A DNA stretch of 64,000 nucleotides from Firmicutes bacterium AM55-24TS. Its GTDB lineage: Bacteria; Bacillota; Clostridia; UBA1381. Positions 57,904 to 64,000 of the stretch are shown in pieces (position 1 is the first letter of the stretch; each line of letters begins with the position of its first letter). A program made the translations under genes and the position numbers. The stretch lies in assembly GCA_003460745.1 (NCBI GenBank), contig QTVU01000006.1, forward strand, positions 1 to 64,000. The letters are read 5' to 3'. The notes below the pieces were generated by a model that searched no databases, was not told the DNA's origin, and was given only the letters and a program-made list of their open reading frames with translations.

Positions 57904-57956
57904 TTGACAAAACGTAGCGAACACGCTATAATGGTAAATGTAGCGAATAGGCTACA
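57904..57956 (+). promoter_or_regulatory. Consensus promoter of the xis-int operon with two operators
   Basis: TTGACA (57904-57909), exactly 17 bases, TATAAT (57927-57932): a perfect consensus promoter. Operator O1, TAGCGAACACGCTA (57915-57928), sits between -35 and -10; O2, TGTAGCGAATAGGCTACA (57939-57956), covers the transcription start. Such a strong promoter with two overlapping palindromes is best explained by tight repression from the adjacent XRE gene. Confidence 0.82.
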
Positions 57957-57981
57957 ATGAATCTAACGAGGTGAGACTACG

Positions 57982-58167
57982 ATGAATGAAAACAGAATCT
58001 ACATTACAGCGCCTGAAATGGCAGAAATGCTTGGTATATCCATCGGACACGCTTATAAGATTATAAGAAGCCTGAATGATGAGCTGAAAAAAGATGGATA
58101 TATTGTAATCGCAGGTAAAGTTCCAAAGGATTATTTTAAAAAGCGCTGGTTTGGATACAGCGCATAA
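57982..58167 (+). CDS. Excisionase-type helix-turn-helix protein
   Basis: A 61-residue DNA-binding protein with the Xis/HTH_17 pattern: YITAPEMAEMLGISIGHAYK and a basic C-terminal wing (YIVIAGKVPKDYFKKRWFG). It lies 14 bases before the integrase gene, where Xis is normally found, behind GAGGTGAG. It should bend the attachment-site DNA and bias the integrase toward excision. An additional regulator role is possible. Confidence 0.82.
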   Translation: MNENRIYITAPEMAEMLGISIGHAYKIIRSLNDELKKDGYIVIAGKVPKDYFKKRWFGYSA

Positions 58168-58181
58168 GGAGGTATGAAATT

Positions 58182-59276
58182 ATGAAAGCACAAAAAGATG
58201 CAAAAACAGGGAAGTGGCTCATTCAGTTCCGATATACAAATTGGCAGGGTGAGCGAAAAAAAACAACTAAGCGAGGCTTTAACACAAAAAGAGACGCAGA
58301 AGAATGGGTTAGAAATTTCTTGATGTCACAGCAAGCAGATTTTAATATGAATTTTGAGGAGTTCGTTAAAATTTACAGAAATGATATCAATAACAGAAAT
58401 CGAAGCTCAACTACGGAAACAAAGGACAATATTATTGACACAAAAATTTTGCCGTATTTTGCAAAGAAAAGCATGAACAGCATAACAGCGGCTGATATTC
58501 GCAGTTGGCAAAATGAAGTAATTGCTCTTAGGAAAAAGGACGGAACGCCTTATGCTGAAACGTATCTTCATACGATTAACAATCAACTTAAAGCTATTTT
58601 CAATTATGCGGTAACTTATTATGATTTGCAGAACAATCCGTGTAAGAAGGTTAGCAGCATGGGTAAAAAGCAGGCTTCTGAAATGAGGTTTTTAACGGTT
58701 GATGAATTTTCAAAATTTCTTGACGGTATTATGGATAAACAAAAATCATATGTTACCTTTATGACTTTGTTTTGGACAGGTATGCGATTAGGCGAAATGC
58801 TTGCTCTGACACCGGCAGATATTGATTTTGAAGACAAGACAATAAGAATCAATAAGACTTATAACACCAAAGAAAAGAAAAACGGTCCTACAAAAACATA
58901 TGCCAGCACAAGAACAATATCAGTTCCCGATTTTTTAATTGCTGATATTAAAGACTATATGAATTCTGTATACGGTCTGACTAAACATGACAGATTGTTC
59001 CAGGTTACAAAATATTATATGGAACATGAAAAAGAGCGAGCGTTGAAAAACAGTGGAATTGAGCATATTCGAATACACGATTTAAGGCATTCGCATTGCG
59101 CTTTGCTTTTTGAAATGGGCATAGCTCCGCTTGAGGTGAAAGAAAGGTTAGGACATAAAAATATTGAAACAACCTTAAATGTTTATGCTCATGTTTATCC
59201 GGATAAGCAAAGAAAACTTTCAGACAAACTTGATAAGGTGTATAAGGAGGGGTTGCACAATGGCGACGAAGAATAA
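58182..59276 (+). CDS. Tyrosine site-specific integrase
   Basis: A 364-residue phage/Tn916-type integrase. N-terminal arm-binding part (KTGKWLIQFRYTNWQGERKK), SAM-like core-binding domain (about 55-160), catalytic domain with first Arg in FWTGMRLGEML, HDLRHSH (His-x-x-Arg), LGHKN (second His) and the Tyr in TTLNVYAHV. All catalytic residues are present. The position next to guaA suggests it recombines at the guaA 3' end. GGAGG precedes ATG 58182. The 3' end overlaps the next gene by 17 bases. Confidence 0.95.
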   Translation: MKAQKDAKTGKWLIQFRYTNWQGERKKTTKRGFNTKRDAEEWVRNFLMSQQADFNMNFEEFVKIYRNDINNRNRSSTTETKDNIIDTKILPYFAKKSMNSITAADIRSWQNEVIALRKKDGTPYAETYLHTINNQLKAIFNYAVTYYDLQNNPCKKVSSMGKKQASEMRFLTVDEFSKFLDGIMDKQKSYVTFMTLFWTGMRLGEMLALTPADIDFEDKTIRINKTYNTKEKKNGPTKTYASTRTISVPDFLIADIKDYMNSVYGLTKHDRLFQVTKYYMEHEKERALKNSGIEHIRIHDLRHSHCALLFEMGIAPLEVKERLGHKNIETTLNVYAHVYPDKQRKLSDKLDKVYKEGLHNGDEE

Positions 59277-59613
59277 AAACAGGGTTCGTAACAGGATAAT
59301 CAATTTCCGCGTAACACCGTCAGAGTATGAAGAAATACAGGCAAGAATTAAAGTTTGCGGTATGCCTAAGGGTGAATATTTTATACAATCCCTGCTGCAT
59401 CAGAACATTTGTATTTCGGTCGGAAAATATCAAAGCGATAGGTTAAGCCTTGAATTTAAAAAGCTCAGAGAAGTGCTTGAAACGGTATCTGATATTGATG
59501 AAATGGTTGATATAGCAAATGAATGTAAGGCTTTACTTAATCAGTTGATTATCATTACAAAGGATAATCAGAAACTATCACAAGATGATTTTATAACAAA
59601 GAAAAAGCCCTAA
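59260..59613 (+). CDS. MobC-like relaxosome protein
   Basis: A 117-residue, basic N-terminus protein (ATKNKNRVRNRIINFRVTPS then EYEEIQARIKVCGMPKGEYF), resembling ribbon-helix-helix-type accessory mobilization proteins that help a relaxase open oriT. ATG 59260 follows AGGAGGGG. Overlap with the integrase gene suggests co-translation. A relaxase is encoded 1.7 kb downstream. Confidence 0.75.
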   Translation: MATKNKNRVRNRIINFRVTPSEYEEIQARIKVCGMPKGEYFIQSLLHQNICISVGKYQSDRLSLEFKKLREVLETVSDIDEMVDIANECKALLNQLIIITKDNQKLSQDDFITKKKP

Positions 59614-59637
59614 CGTATCTGCAAATACATTAAGGCA

Positions 59638-59685
59638 AGGAATGTGGTAAGTACCACTCCAACAATGGCATTTTACCACATTCCT
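59638..59685. repeat. Long palindrome 1 of the GGAATGTGG family
   Basis: 13-base arms AGGAATGTGGTAA (59638-59650) and TTACCACATTCCT (59673-59685) with a 22-base loop, directly upstream of the RepA-like gene. It shares the GGAATGTG core with palindromes at 61016 and 62449. Confidence 0.75.
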
Positions 59686-59718
59686 GTTAAAATTTCAAGA
59701 GGAACTGAGGTGAAAAAT

Positions 59719-60666
59719 TTGAGTAAGTTAAAATTAATTAATATGCAAGACATTGAAGTTGAAGATATTGAATGGCTGATTTATCCTTTCATACCTTATG
59801 GAAAGATTACAATAATTCAAGGCGATCCCGGTGAGGGGAAAACAACACTTGTACTGCAAATTATAGCAAGACTGACGAAAGGTGAGGCTATTATAAATGA
59901 AAAAGCGAAACAGCCTATAAACGTTATTTATCAGACAGCAGAAGACGGACTGGGCGATACCATAAAGCCTCGCCTGTTATCCGCAGACGCAGACTGTTCA
60001 AAAGTGCTTGTAATTGATGATAAAGATACACCGCTTACAATGCGCGATGTAAGGCTTGAACAGGCTATTGTTGAAACAAAAGCTAAGCTTGTAGTTTTAG
60101 ATCCGATTCAAGGATTTTTAGGGGCTGATGTCGATATGCACAGAGCAAATAAAATCAGGCCGGTTATGAAGCACATAGCAGAACTTGCCGATAAGTATAA
60201 ATGTGCAATCATCTTAATAGGACACATGAACAAATGTAGCATGGGAAAATCAACATACAGAGGACTGGGATCGATTGATTTTCAGGCGGCGGCAAGAAGC
60301 GTTTTGATTGTAGGAAGAATTAAAGATGAACCGGAAATCAGAGTTGTATGTCAAACAAAAAGTTCACTTGCTCCAGAAGCGAAATCTATTGCTTTCAGAT
60401 TAAGTAAAGAGAATGGATTTGAATGGATAGGTGAATATGATGTTACGGCTGATGACTTGTTATCAGGAACTGCTAAAGGAACAAAAAAGCAAGCTGCAAT
60501 TGATTTTCTTGAGGAGTTTGTTTTAAATGGTGCGAAACCTCAAACTGAAATAATGAAGCTTGCAAAAGAAAAAGGCTTTTCGGAAAAGACAGTAAGAAAC
60601 GCAAAAGATGAACTAAAAATAAAGTCAATGCGCAAAAACAACCAATGGTATTTGAGTTTAAATTAA
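59719..60666 (+). CDS. RepA-like AAA ATPase (replicative helicase type)
   Basis: A 315-residue RecA-fold ATPase of the AAA_25/RepA type, with Walker A GDPGEGKTT near residues 36-44, Walker B KLVVLDPIQGFLG, and LIGHMNKCSMGKSTYRGLGS downstream. A C-terminal winged-helix-like part (KPQTEIMKLAKEKGFSEKTV) follows. Related proteins unwind DNA during replication of plasmids and mobilizable elements, so it may serve post-excision replication. TTG 59719 behind GAGGTG is preferred; an upstream GTG at 59644 lies within a palindrome and is unlikely. Confidence 0.82.
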   Translation: MSKLKLINMQDIEVEDIEWLIYPFIPYGKITIIQGDPGEGKTTLVLQIIARLTKGEAIINEKAKQPINVIYQTAEDGLGDTIKPRLLSADADCSKVLVIDDKDTPLTMRDVRLEQAIVETKAKLVVLDPIQGFLGADVDMHRANKIRPVMKHIAELADKYKCAIILIGHMNKCSMGKSTYRGLGSIDFQAAARSVLIVGRIKDEPEIRVVCQTKSSLAPEAKSIAFRLSKENGFEWIGEYDVTADDLLSGTAKGTKKQAAIDFLEEFVLNGAKPQTEIMKLAKEKGFSEKTVRNAKDELKIKSMRKNNQWYLSLN

Positions 60667-60670
60667 TTGC

Positions 60671-60718
60671 AAGATGGTAAGATGCCCTATTGTATAGAAA
60701 ATGGCATCTTGCCACCTT
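60671..60718 (+). terminator. Stem-loop after the RepA-like gene
   Basis: A 16-pair imperfect stem (60671-60686 with 60703-60718, one mismatch and one G-T pair) with a 16-base loop, starting five bases after the stop codon. There is no strong T tract, so termination or RNA stability are both possible. Confidence 0.5.
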
Positions 60719-60738
60719 AAAAGATAGGACGTGATAAG

Positions 60739-60996
60739 ATGAAACAGCTGCAAATAAGCGAAGCTTTGTTTGTGAAAATGATTAAATATTTTTACAGCGA
60801 AGAAATCGGATTTGACAATGAGGAAATATTCGATCTGGAGCGTGAAATCAAAAAAGAACTTCAGATGAAGTTAGATAGAATTACCATGCGGAGTTATTAC
60901 ACAAAATACAAAACCGCAGAAACGGAGCAGGAGCGTGAGGAAGCACGCAAGAAATATCTCGATGAAAAAGGAGTGCCGAAAAGCTTCCGGTGGTGA
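60739..60996 (+). CDS. Small hypothetical protein of the mobile element
   Basis: An 85-residue, helical, highly charged protein (KQLQISEALFVKMIKYFYSE, EIFDLEREIKKELQMKLDRI, ETEQEREEARKKYLDEKG). It resembles small conserved proteins found in clostridial mobilizable elements near the relaxase, with no known activity. ATG 60739 follows AGGACGTG. Confidence 0.65.
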   Translation: MKQLQISEALFVKMIKYFYSEEIGFDNEEIFDLEREIKKELQMKLDRITMRSYYTKYKTAETEQEREEARKKYLDEKGVPKSFRW

Positions 60997-61015
60997 TTTT
61001 CCATAAGAGATATTT

Positions 61016-61038
61016 ACAGGAATGTGGCACATTCCTGT
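61016..61038. repeat. Palindrome 2 of the GGAATGTGG family
   Basis: 11-base arms ACAGGAATGTG (61016-61026) and CACATTCCTGT (61028-61038) with one central base. Same core as at 59638 and 62449. It lies in the gene-free stretch before the relaxase. Confidence 0.8.
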
Positions 61039-61134
61039 TTCGGTAATAAGGAATGAAATGACGATTTACCGATAGGCAAAACATGAAATTTCCGGGCAGG
61101 AATTTTATTGGTTTGCCATCTATGACGCGATAAG

Positions 61135-61260
61135 CGGAATACATATCGGCGCAAGCCGATAAGCCCTCTGCAAGAGCGCAAACAGTCGCAGACTGCCGGC
61201 ATTTTTGTTGGCTTGCTGACAAAAGTGCTTTTGCGTTACTCTTGACAAGAGTAACAGAAC
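61135..61260. other. Candidate origin of transfer (oriT)
   Basis: The 290-base gap before the relaxase holds three hairpins: TATCGGC-GCAA-GCCGATA (61144-61161), CAGTC-GCA-GACTG (61183-61195) and GTTACTCTTG-A-CAAGAGTAAC (61235-61255). The base composition is higher in G+C than the surroundings. Mob/Pre relaxases act on oriT sites just upstream of their own gene, so this is the natural candidate. No exact nic sequence is claimed. Confidence 0.5.
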
Positions 61261-61289
61261 CGAAACAAGCCGAAAAGAGGTGAAATTTT

Positions 61290-62427
61290 ATGAAAAGAAC
61301 GATCAGTGCAATGGTCGGAAAAGGCTCTATTACCCATAACAATAGAGATTTTATTGCAGAAAATGTTGATGGTGAAAGAACGAAAAATAACATCACATAC
61401 TGCAATGAAAAAATTCAAGACGTATATCATGAACTGTTTGATGAAGCTCTTCAAAAGTACAACGAAAAACAAACCCGAAGCGACAGAGTGATTGCCGATT
61501 ACTATGAAAAAATCAGAACAGGCAAACAGGAAAAACCGTTCCATGAGATCATACTTCAGATAGGTGATAAAGATACCATGGGCGCTGAAACCGAAAACGG
61601 TGAACTGGCAAAAAAAGATACTTGATAGGTATATGCACGATTTTGAAAAACGAAATCCGAATCTTCGGGTATTCTCTGCTCATCTTCACATGGATGAAGC
61701 AACGCCGCATCTGCATATTGATTTTATTCCGTTCACGACAAACAGCAAACGCGGACTTGAAACGAGAGTGTCTTTAAAGAAAGCGTTGGAAGCGCAAGGC
61801 TTCATCGGCGGCAGCCGTTCCGATACGGAATGGAATCAGTGGGTTGCTTCTGAAAAAGAAGTTTTATCACAAATTATGCTTGAGCATGGTATTGAATGGG
61901 ATCAAAAAAACACACACGAAAAGCATAAAACTGTGAGTGAATTTAAAAAAGAAAAACTCGCCGAAGAAGTCGAGAAGTTGGAAAATAAAAAGGATGAGCT
62001 TAAGGATCAAATGAAAACTTACAAAAACGCTGAAGAATACGCACTGGTAACTGTCCGAAAGATAAAAGGCGATGAGGATTTTGTATTAAAAGATCCGTCA
62101 CCTTTAATGTCTGCAAAAACATACAAAACCAAATATGTCGAGCCACTCATAAAAAAGCTTTTGGAGATTGTGAAAAACTTTGCACGAAGATGTTATCGGG
62201 CAGAAAGGGCTGAATCAAAATCGGCGGAAGTTATTGCGAACCTAACTAAAGAAAATGACAATTATAAATCAAGGCTGTGGCACTTGAATTTGGAAAACAG
62301 CAAATTAAAAACACAGCTAAGAGATTACGATAAGATAAAATCATTTCTCGGTGTGGATAGGATTAAAGAGATTTTAAAGATTGCAGGAAAATCAAAATCG
62401 CATAATCGTTCGGAATTTGTAAAATGA
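61290..62427 (+). pseudogene. Mob/Pre-type relaxase, frameshifted at an A7 tract
   Basis: A relaxase of about 378 residues. Part one (61290-61625) has ISAMVGKGSITHNNRDF and FHEIILQIGDKDTMG and ends AKKDT. Part two, in another frame readable from about 61600, resumes as KKILDRYMHDFEKRNP and carries the metal/catalytic region SAHLHMDEATPHLHIDFIP, then a long coiled-coil tail (about residues 200-370). Removing one A from the A7 run at 61609-61615 yields GELAKKILDRYMHDF, the standard family sequence. Either the gene is broken, the run is miscalled, or slippage at the A tract restores it. It would nick oriT and pilot the strand into a recipient. Confidence 0.85.
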
Positions 62428-62448
62428 AACTTTCCCTTAATTGCCTAT

Positions 62449-62471
62449 ACAGGAATGTGCCACATTCCTGT
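62449..62471. repeat. Palindrome 3 of the GGAATGTGG family
   Basis: ACAGGAATGTG (62449-62459), one base, CACATTCCTGT (62461-62471): identical arms to the copy at 61016 but with the central base changed (C instead of G). It lies between relaxase and tnpV. Confidence 0.8.
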
Positions 62472-62510
62472 TCAGGTAGTTAGGGGCAAAATGAAAAGGA
62501 GGATTTAACC

Positions 62511-62885
62511 ATGAAAGAAAAAATTATTGAAAACGGAATTGAGTATGTAAGACGCGGAGATTATTACTATCCAAATGTGGAAGTACCAAAGAAGCACCGC
62601 CAGCTCGGAGCGTACGGCAGGCTTCATAAAGAATTTATAAAAAATCACCGCAAAGGATTCTATTCATCTTTGATTCTGCAAGGAAAACTGGATGAATATC
62701 TCTACGAACTTAATCGTGAAGCTTATAGGATGCTGAATGAACTGATAGATTACTTTGCAGAAAACGAAGGCGTAACAGAAGAACTGAAGAAAGAAAACCA
62801 AATGGAGTGGGTAAGGATAATGAATAATATTAAAGCACGAGCAGAAGAAATTGTTTTAGACGAGATCGTATATACTACACGGTAA
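62511..62885 (+). CDS. TnpV family protein
   Basis: A 124-residue protein matching the transposon-encoded TnpV pattern: ENGIEYVRRGDYYYPNVEVP, LGAYGRLHKEFIKNHRKGF, and the C-terminal EENQMEWVRIMNNI-like segment (MEWVRIMNNIKARAEEIVL). Common in clostridial integrative and mobilizable elements; role unknown. AGGAGG precedes ATG 62511. A strong hairpin follows. Confidence 0.85.
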   Translation: MKEKIIENGIEYVRRGDYYYPNVEVPKKHRQLGAYGRLHKEFIKNHRKGFYSSLILQGKLDEYLYELNREAYRMLNELIDYFAENEGVTEELKKENQMEWVRIMNNIKARAEEIVLDEIVYTTR

Positions 62886-62899
62886 AAATAATGAACTTT

Positions 62900-62945
62900 G
62901 AAAACAGGCTTTTCTGATTTTAACAAAAGGGAAAAGTCTGTTTTC
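62900..62945 (+). terminator. Terminator after tnpV
   Basis: 15-base stem GAAAACAGGCTTTTC (62900-62914) and GAAAAGTCTGTTTTC (62931-62945, one G-T pair) with a 16-base loop. It separates the mobilization block from the methylase cargo. Confidence 0.8.
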
Positions 62946-63066
62946 GTCATTTTATATCAATAAAGATAAAATCTTCATGAGAAAAGCAGAAAATTTTAAA
63001 ATAGTATTGCTTTTATTCCAGATTTAGAATATAATATTATTTATAATAGACAAGGAGTGTAAAATT

Positions 63067-64000
63067 ATGGAACTGATGTCTGCAAGAGAAGCGGCTGCTA
63101 AATGGGGTATATCACAAAGGCGGGTGGCGGTTCTTTGTTCTGAAAATAGAATTGCAAATGCTGAAATGATAGGTAATATGTGGTTAATTCCCATGAATGC
63201 AAAAAAGCCTATTGATGCAAGAAGCACACGGTATAATAAGAATGACGAAAATTCCGTAAAACCTTTTTTGAAATGGGCCGGTGGAAAAGGACAGCTCATA
63301 AAGGAAATTGAAAAATATTATCCTTTTGAAAATGTTAAAATCAACAAATATGCTGAACCTTTTGTTGGCGGTGGTGCAGTGCTTTTTGATATCCTCAGTA
63401 AGTTTGATTTAGATGAAATATACATCAGCGATATTAACGCAGAACTTATCAACACTTATATTATTGTAAGAGATTATATAGATAAGCTTATTCATCTGCT
63501 TATAAGCTATCAAGAAGACTATGTTCCTCTTGATACTGATAACAGGAAGAAATATTATATTGCAAAGAGAGAAAGATTTAATGATATTAAAGTGAATGGC
63601 AATGAAGCGGATAATATTGAAAAAGCAGCACTTATGATATTTCTTAACAAGACTTGTTTTAATGGTCTTTACAGAGTGAACAGAAAAGGACTTTTTAATG
63701 TGCCTATGGGCGCATACAAAAATCCTCTTATTTGTGATGAAAAAAAACTTAGAGCAGTGTCGGAAAAATTGCAAAATGTTAAAATTGTTTGCGAAGATTA
63801 TAAAAAATCTGATGACTTCATAGATGAGAACACTTTTGTATACTTTGATCCTCCATACAGACCGCTTACAGAAACATCAAATTTCACGGCATATACCGAG
63901 AATTTATTTGATGATGAAAAACAAATAGAACTTGCGAATTTTGTTGAAAGAATAAGTAACAAAGGTGCAATGGTTGTTGTCAGCAACTCAGATCCTAAAA
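63067..64000 (+). CDS. Dam-type adenine-N6 DNA methyltransferase with N-terminal HTH (3' end beyond window)
   Basis: At least 311 residues before the window ends. An N-terminal helix-turn-helix (MSAREAAAKWGISQRRVAVL, about 4-23, with a wing to about 45) is fused to a D12-class methyltransferase. Motif FLKWAGGKGQL (about 69-79) and FVGGGAVLFD form the SAM site, and the catalytic DPPY appears near residue 260. DpnM/Dam-like enzymes methylate GATC adenine. It begins after a terminator in its own unit, probably the first gene of a restriction-modification cargo; the partner would lie to the right. AAGGAG precedes ATG 63067. Confidence 0.88.
   Translation, partial: MELMSAREAAAKWGISQRRVAVLCSENRIANAEMIGNMWLIPMNAKKPIDARSTRYNKNDENSVKPFLKWAGGKGQLIKEIEKYYPFENVKINKYAEPFVGGGAVLFDILSKFDLDEIYISDINAELINTYIIVRDYIDKLIHLLISYQEDYVPLDTDNRKKYYIAKRERFNDIKVNGNEADNIEKAALMIFLNKTCFNGLYRVNRKGLFNVPMGAYKNPLICDEKKLRAVSEKLQNVKIVCEDYKKSDDFIDENTFVYFDPPYRPLTETSNFTAYTENLFDDEKQIELANFVERISNKGAMVVVSNSDPK

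Larger units (their letters stand above)
56831..64000. mobile_element. Integrative mobilizable element at the 3' end of guaA (right end outside window)
   Basis: Contents in order: small ORF and XRE repressor (minus), Xis, tyrosine integrase, MobC-like protein, RepA-like ATPase, small ORF, candidate oriT, Mob/Pre relaxase, TnpV and Dam-type methylase (plus). There is an integrase and relaxase but no type IV secretion genes in view, so mobilizable rather than self-transmissible. The left boundary is inferred to be the 3' end of guaA. The att direct repeat cannot be defined because the other junction is not in the window. Confidence 0.8.

Noticed and set aside
60881-61405. 174-codon minus-strand ORF across the oriT candidate
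   Set aside because: It overlaps three plus-strand features and palindromes, lacks a ribosome-binding site and has Cys/Phe-rich random-looking sequence.

Overview
The window is AT-rich bacterial DNA with Clostridia-type (Bacillota) content: SpoIIIE/FtsK translocase, SLH-domain surface proteins, YesM/YesN-type two-component genes, strong AGGAGG ribosome-binding sites and sigma-A-like promoters with extended -10 boxes. A pectin-degrading gut or rumen anaerobe fits best. The species cannot be named from the sequence alone. No rRNA, tRNA or CRISPR array was recognised.

Layout. (1) 1-6.8 kb, housekeeping: GNAT acetyltransferase, a frameshifted M50 peptidase, FtsK/SpoIIIE, a YgiQ-type radical SAM protein and FolD. 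(2) 6.9-45.7 kb, a polysaccharide-utilisation locus. A YesM/YesN sensor-regulator pair points left. To its right lie two LplB/YtcP-type permease genes, six reading units for secreted or S-layer-anchored proteins (beta-propeller/Asp-box proteins and three GH141-like beta-helix proteins), and the lipoprotein solute-binding partner of the permeases. A strong terminator at 30.07 kb then separates these from a second block whose products lack signal peptides: GH28-like, SGNH hydrolase, heparinase II/III-like (frameshifted), FAD oxidoreductase, GHL6-like hydrolase, DUF4886, GH94-like phosphorylase, beta-lactamase-fold hydrolase, L-fucose isomerase and another SGNH hydrolase. The apparent logic is surface attack, import of large oligosaccharides, then cytosolic de-esterification and depolymerisation, with L-fucose (or D-arabinose) as one released sugar. 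A fucose-bearing pectin such as rhamnogalacturonan is the favoured but unproven substrate. (3) 45.7-49.6 kb: an IS3-like remnant, an ECF sigma factor with a DUF4179 membrane partner, a 59-bp tandem duplication and a second GH28. (4) 49.6-56.8 kb: a small Cys-rich protein, a YczE-like gene with an in-frame TGA, a ferritin-like protein, an SLH-glucosaminidase, ABC-F ATPase, D-aminoacyl-tRNA deacylase, NimA-like flavoprotein and GuaA. (5) 56.8 kb to the right edge: an integrative mobilizable element at the 3' end of guaA. It has an XRE repressor with a divergent operator switch, Xis, tyrosine integrase, MobC-like protein, RepA-like ATPase, candidate oriT, Mob/Pre relaxase, TnpV and a Dam-type methyltransferase cut by the window end.

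A striking global feature is the number of single-base frameshifts (M50, ygiQ tail, propeller/beta-helix junction, CBM-SLH protein, SLH protein twice, heparinase, dtd, relaxase). Eight of the nine are explained by one missing base, several at homopolymers. This points to consensus errors in a long-read assembly, or less likely to real gene decay. Coordinates of affected genes should be read with that in mind.
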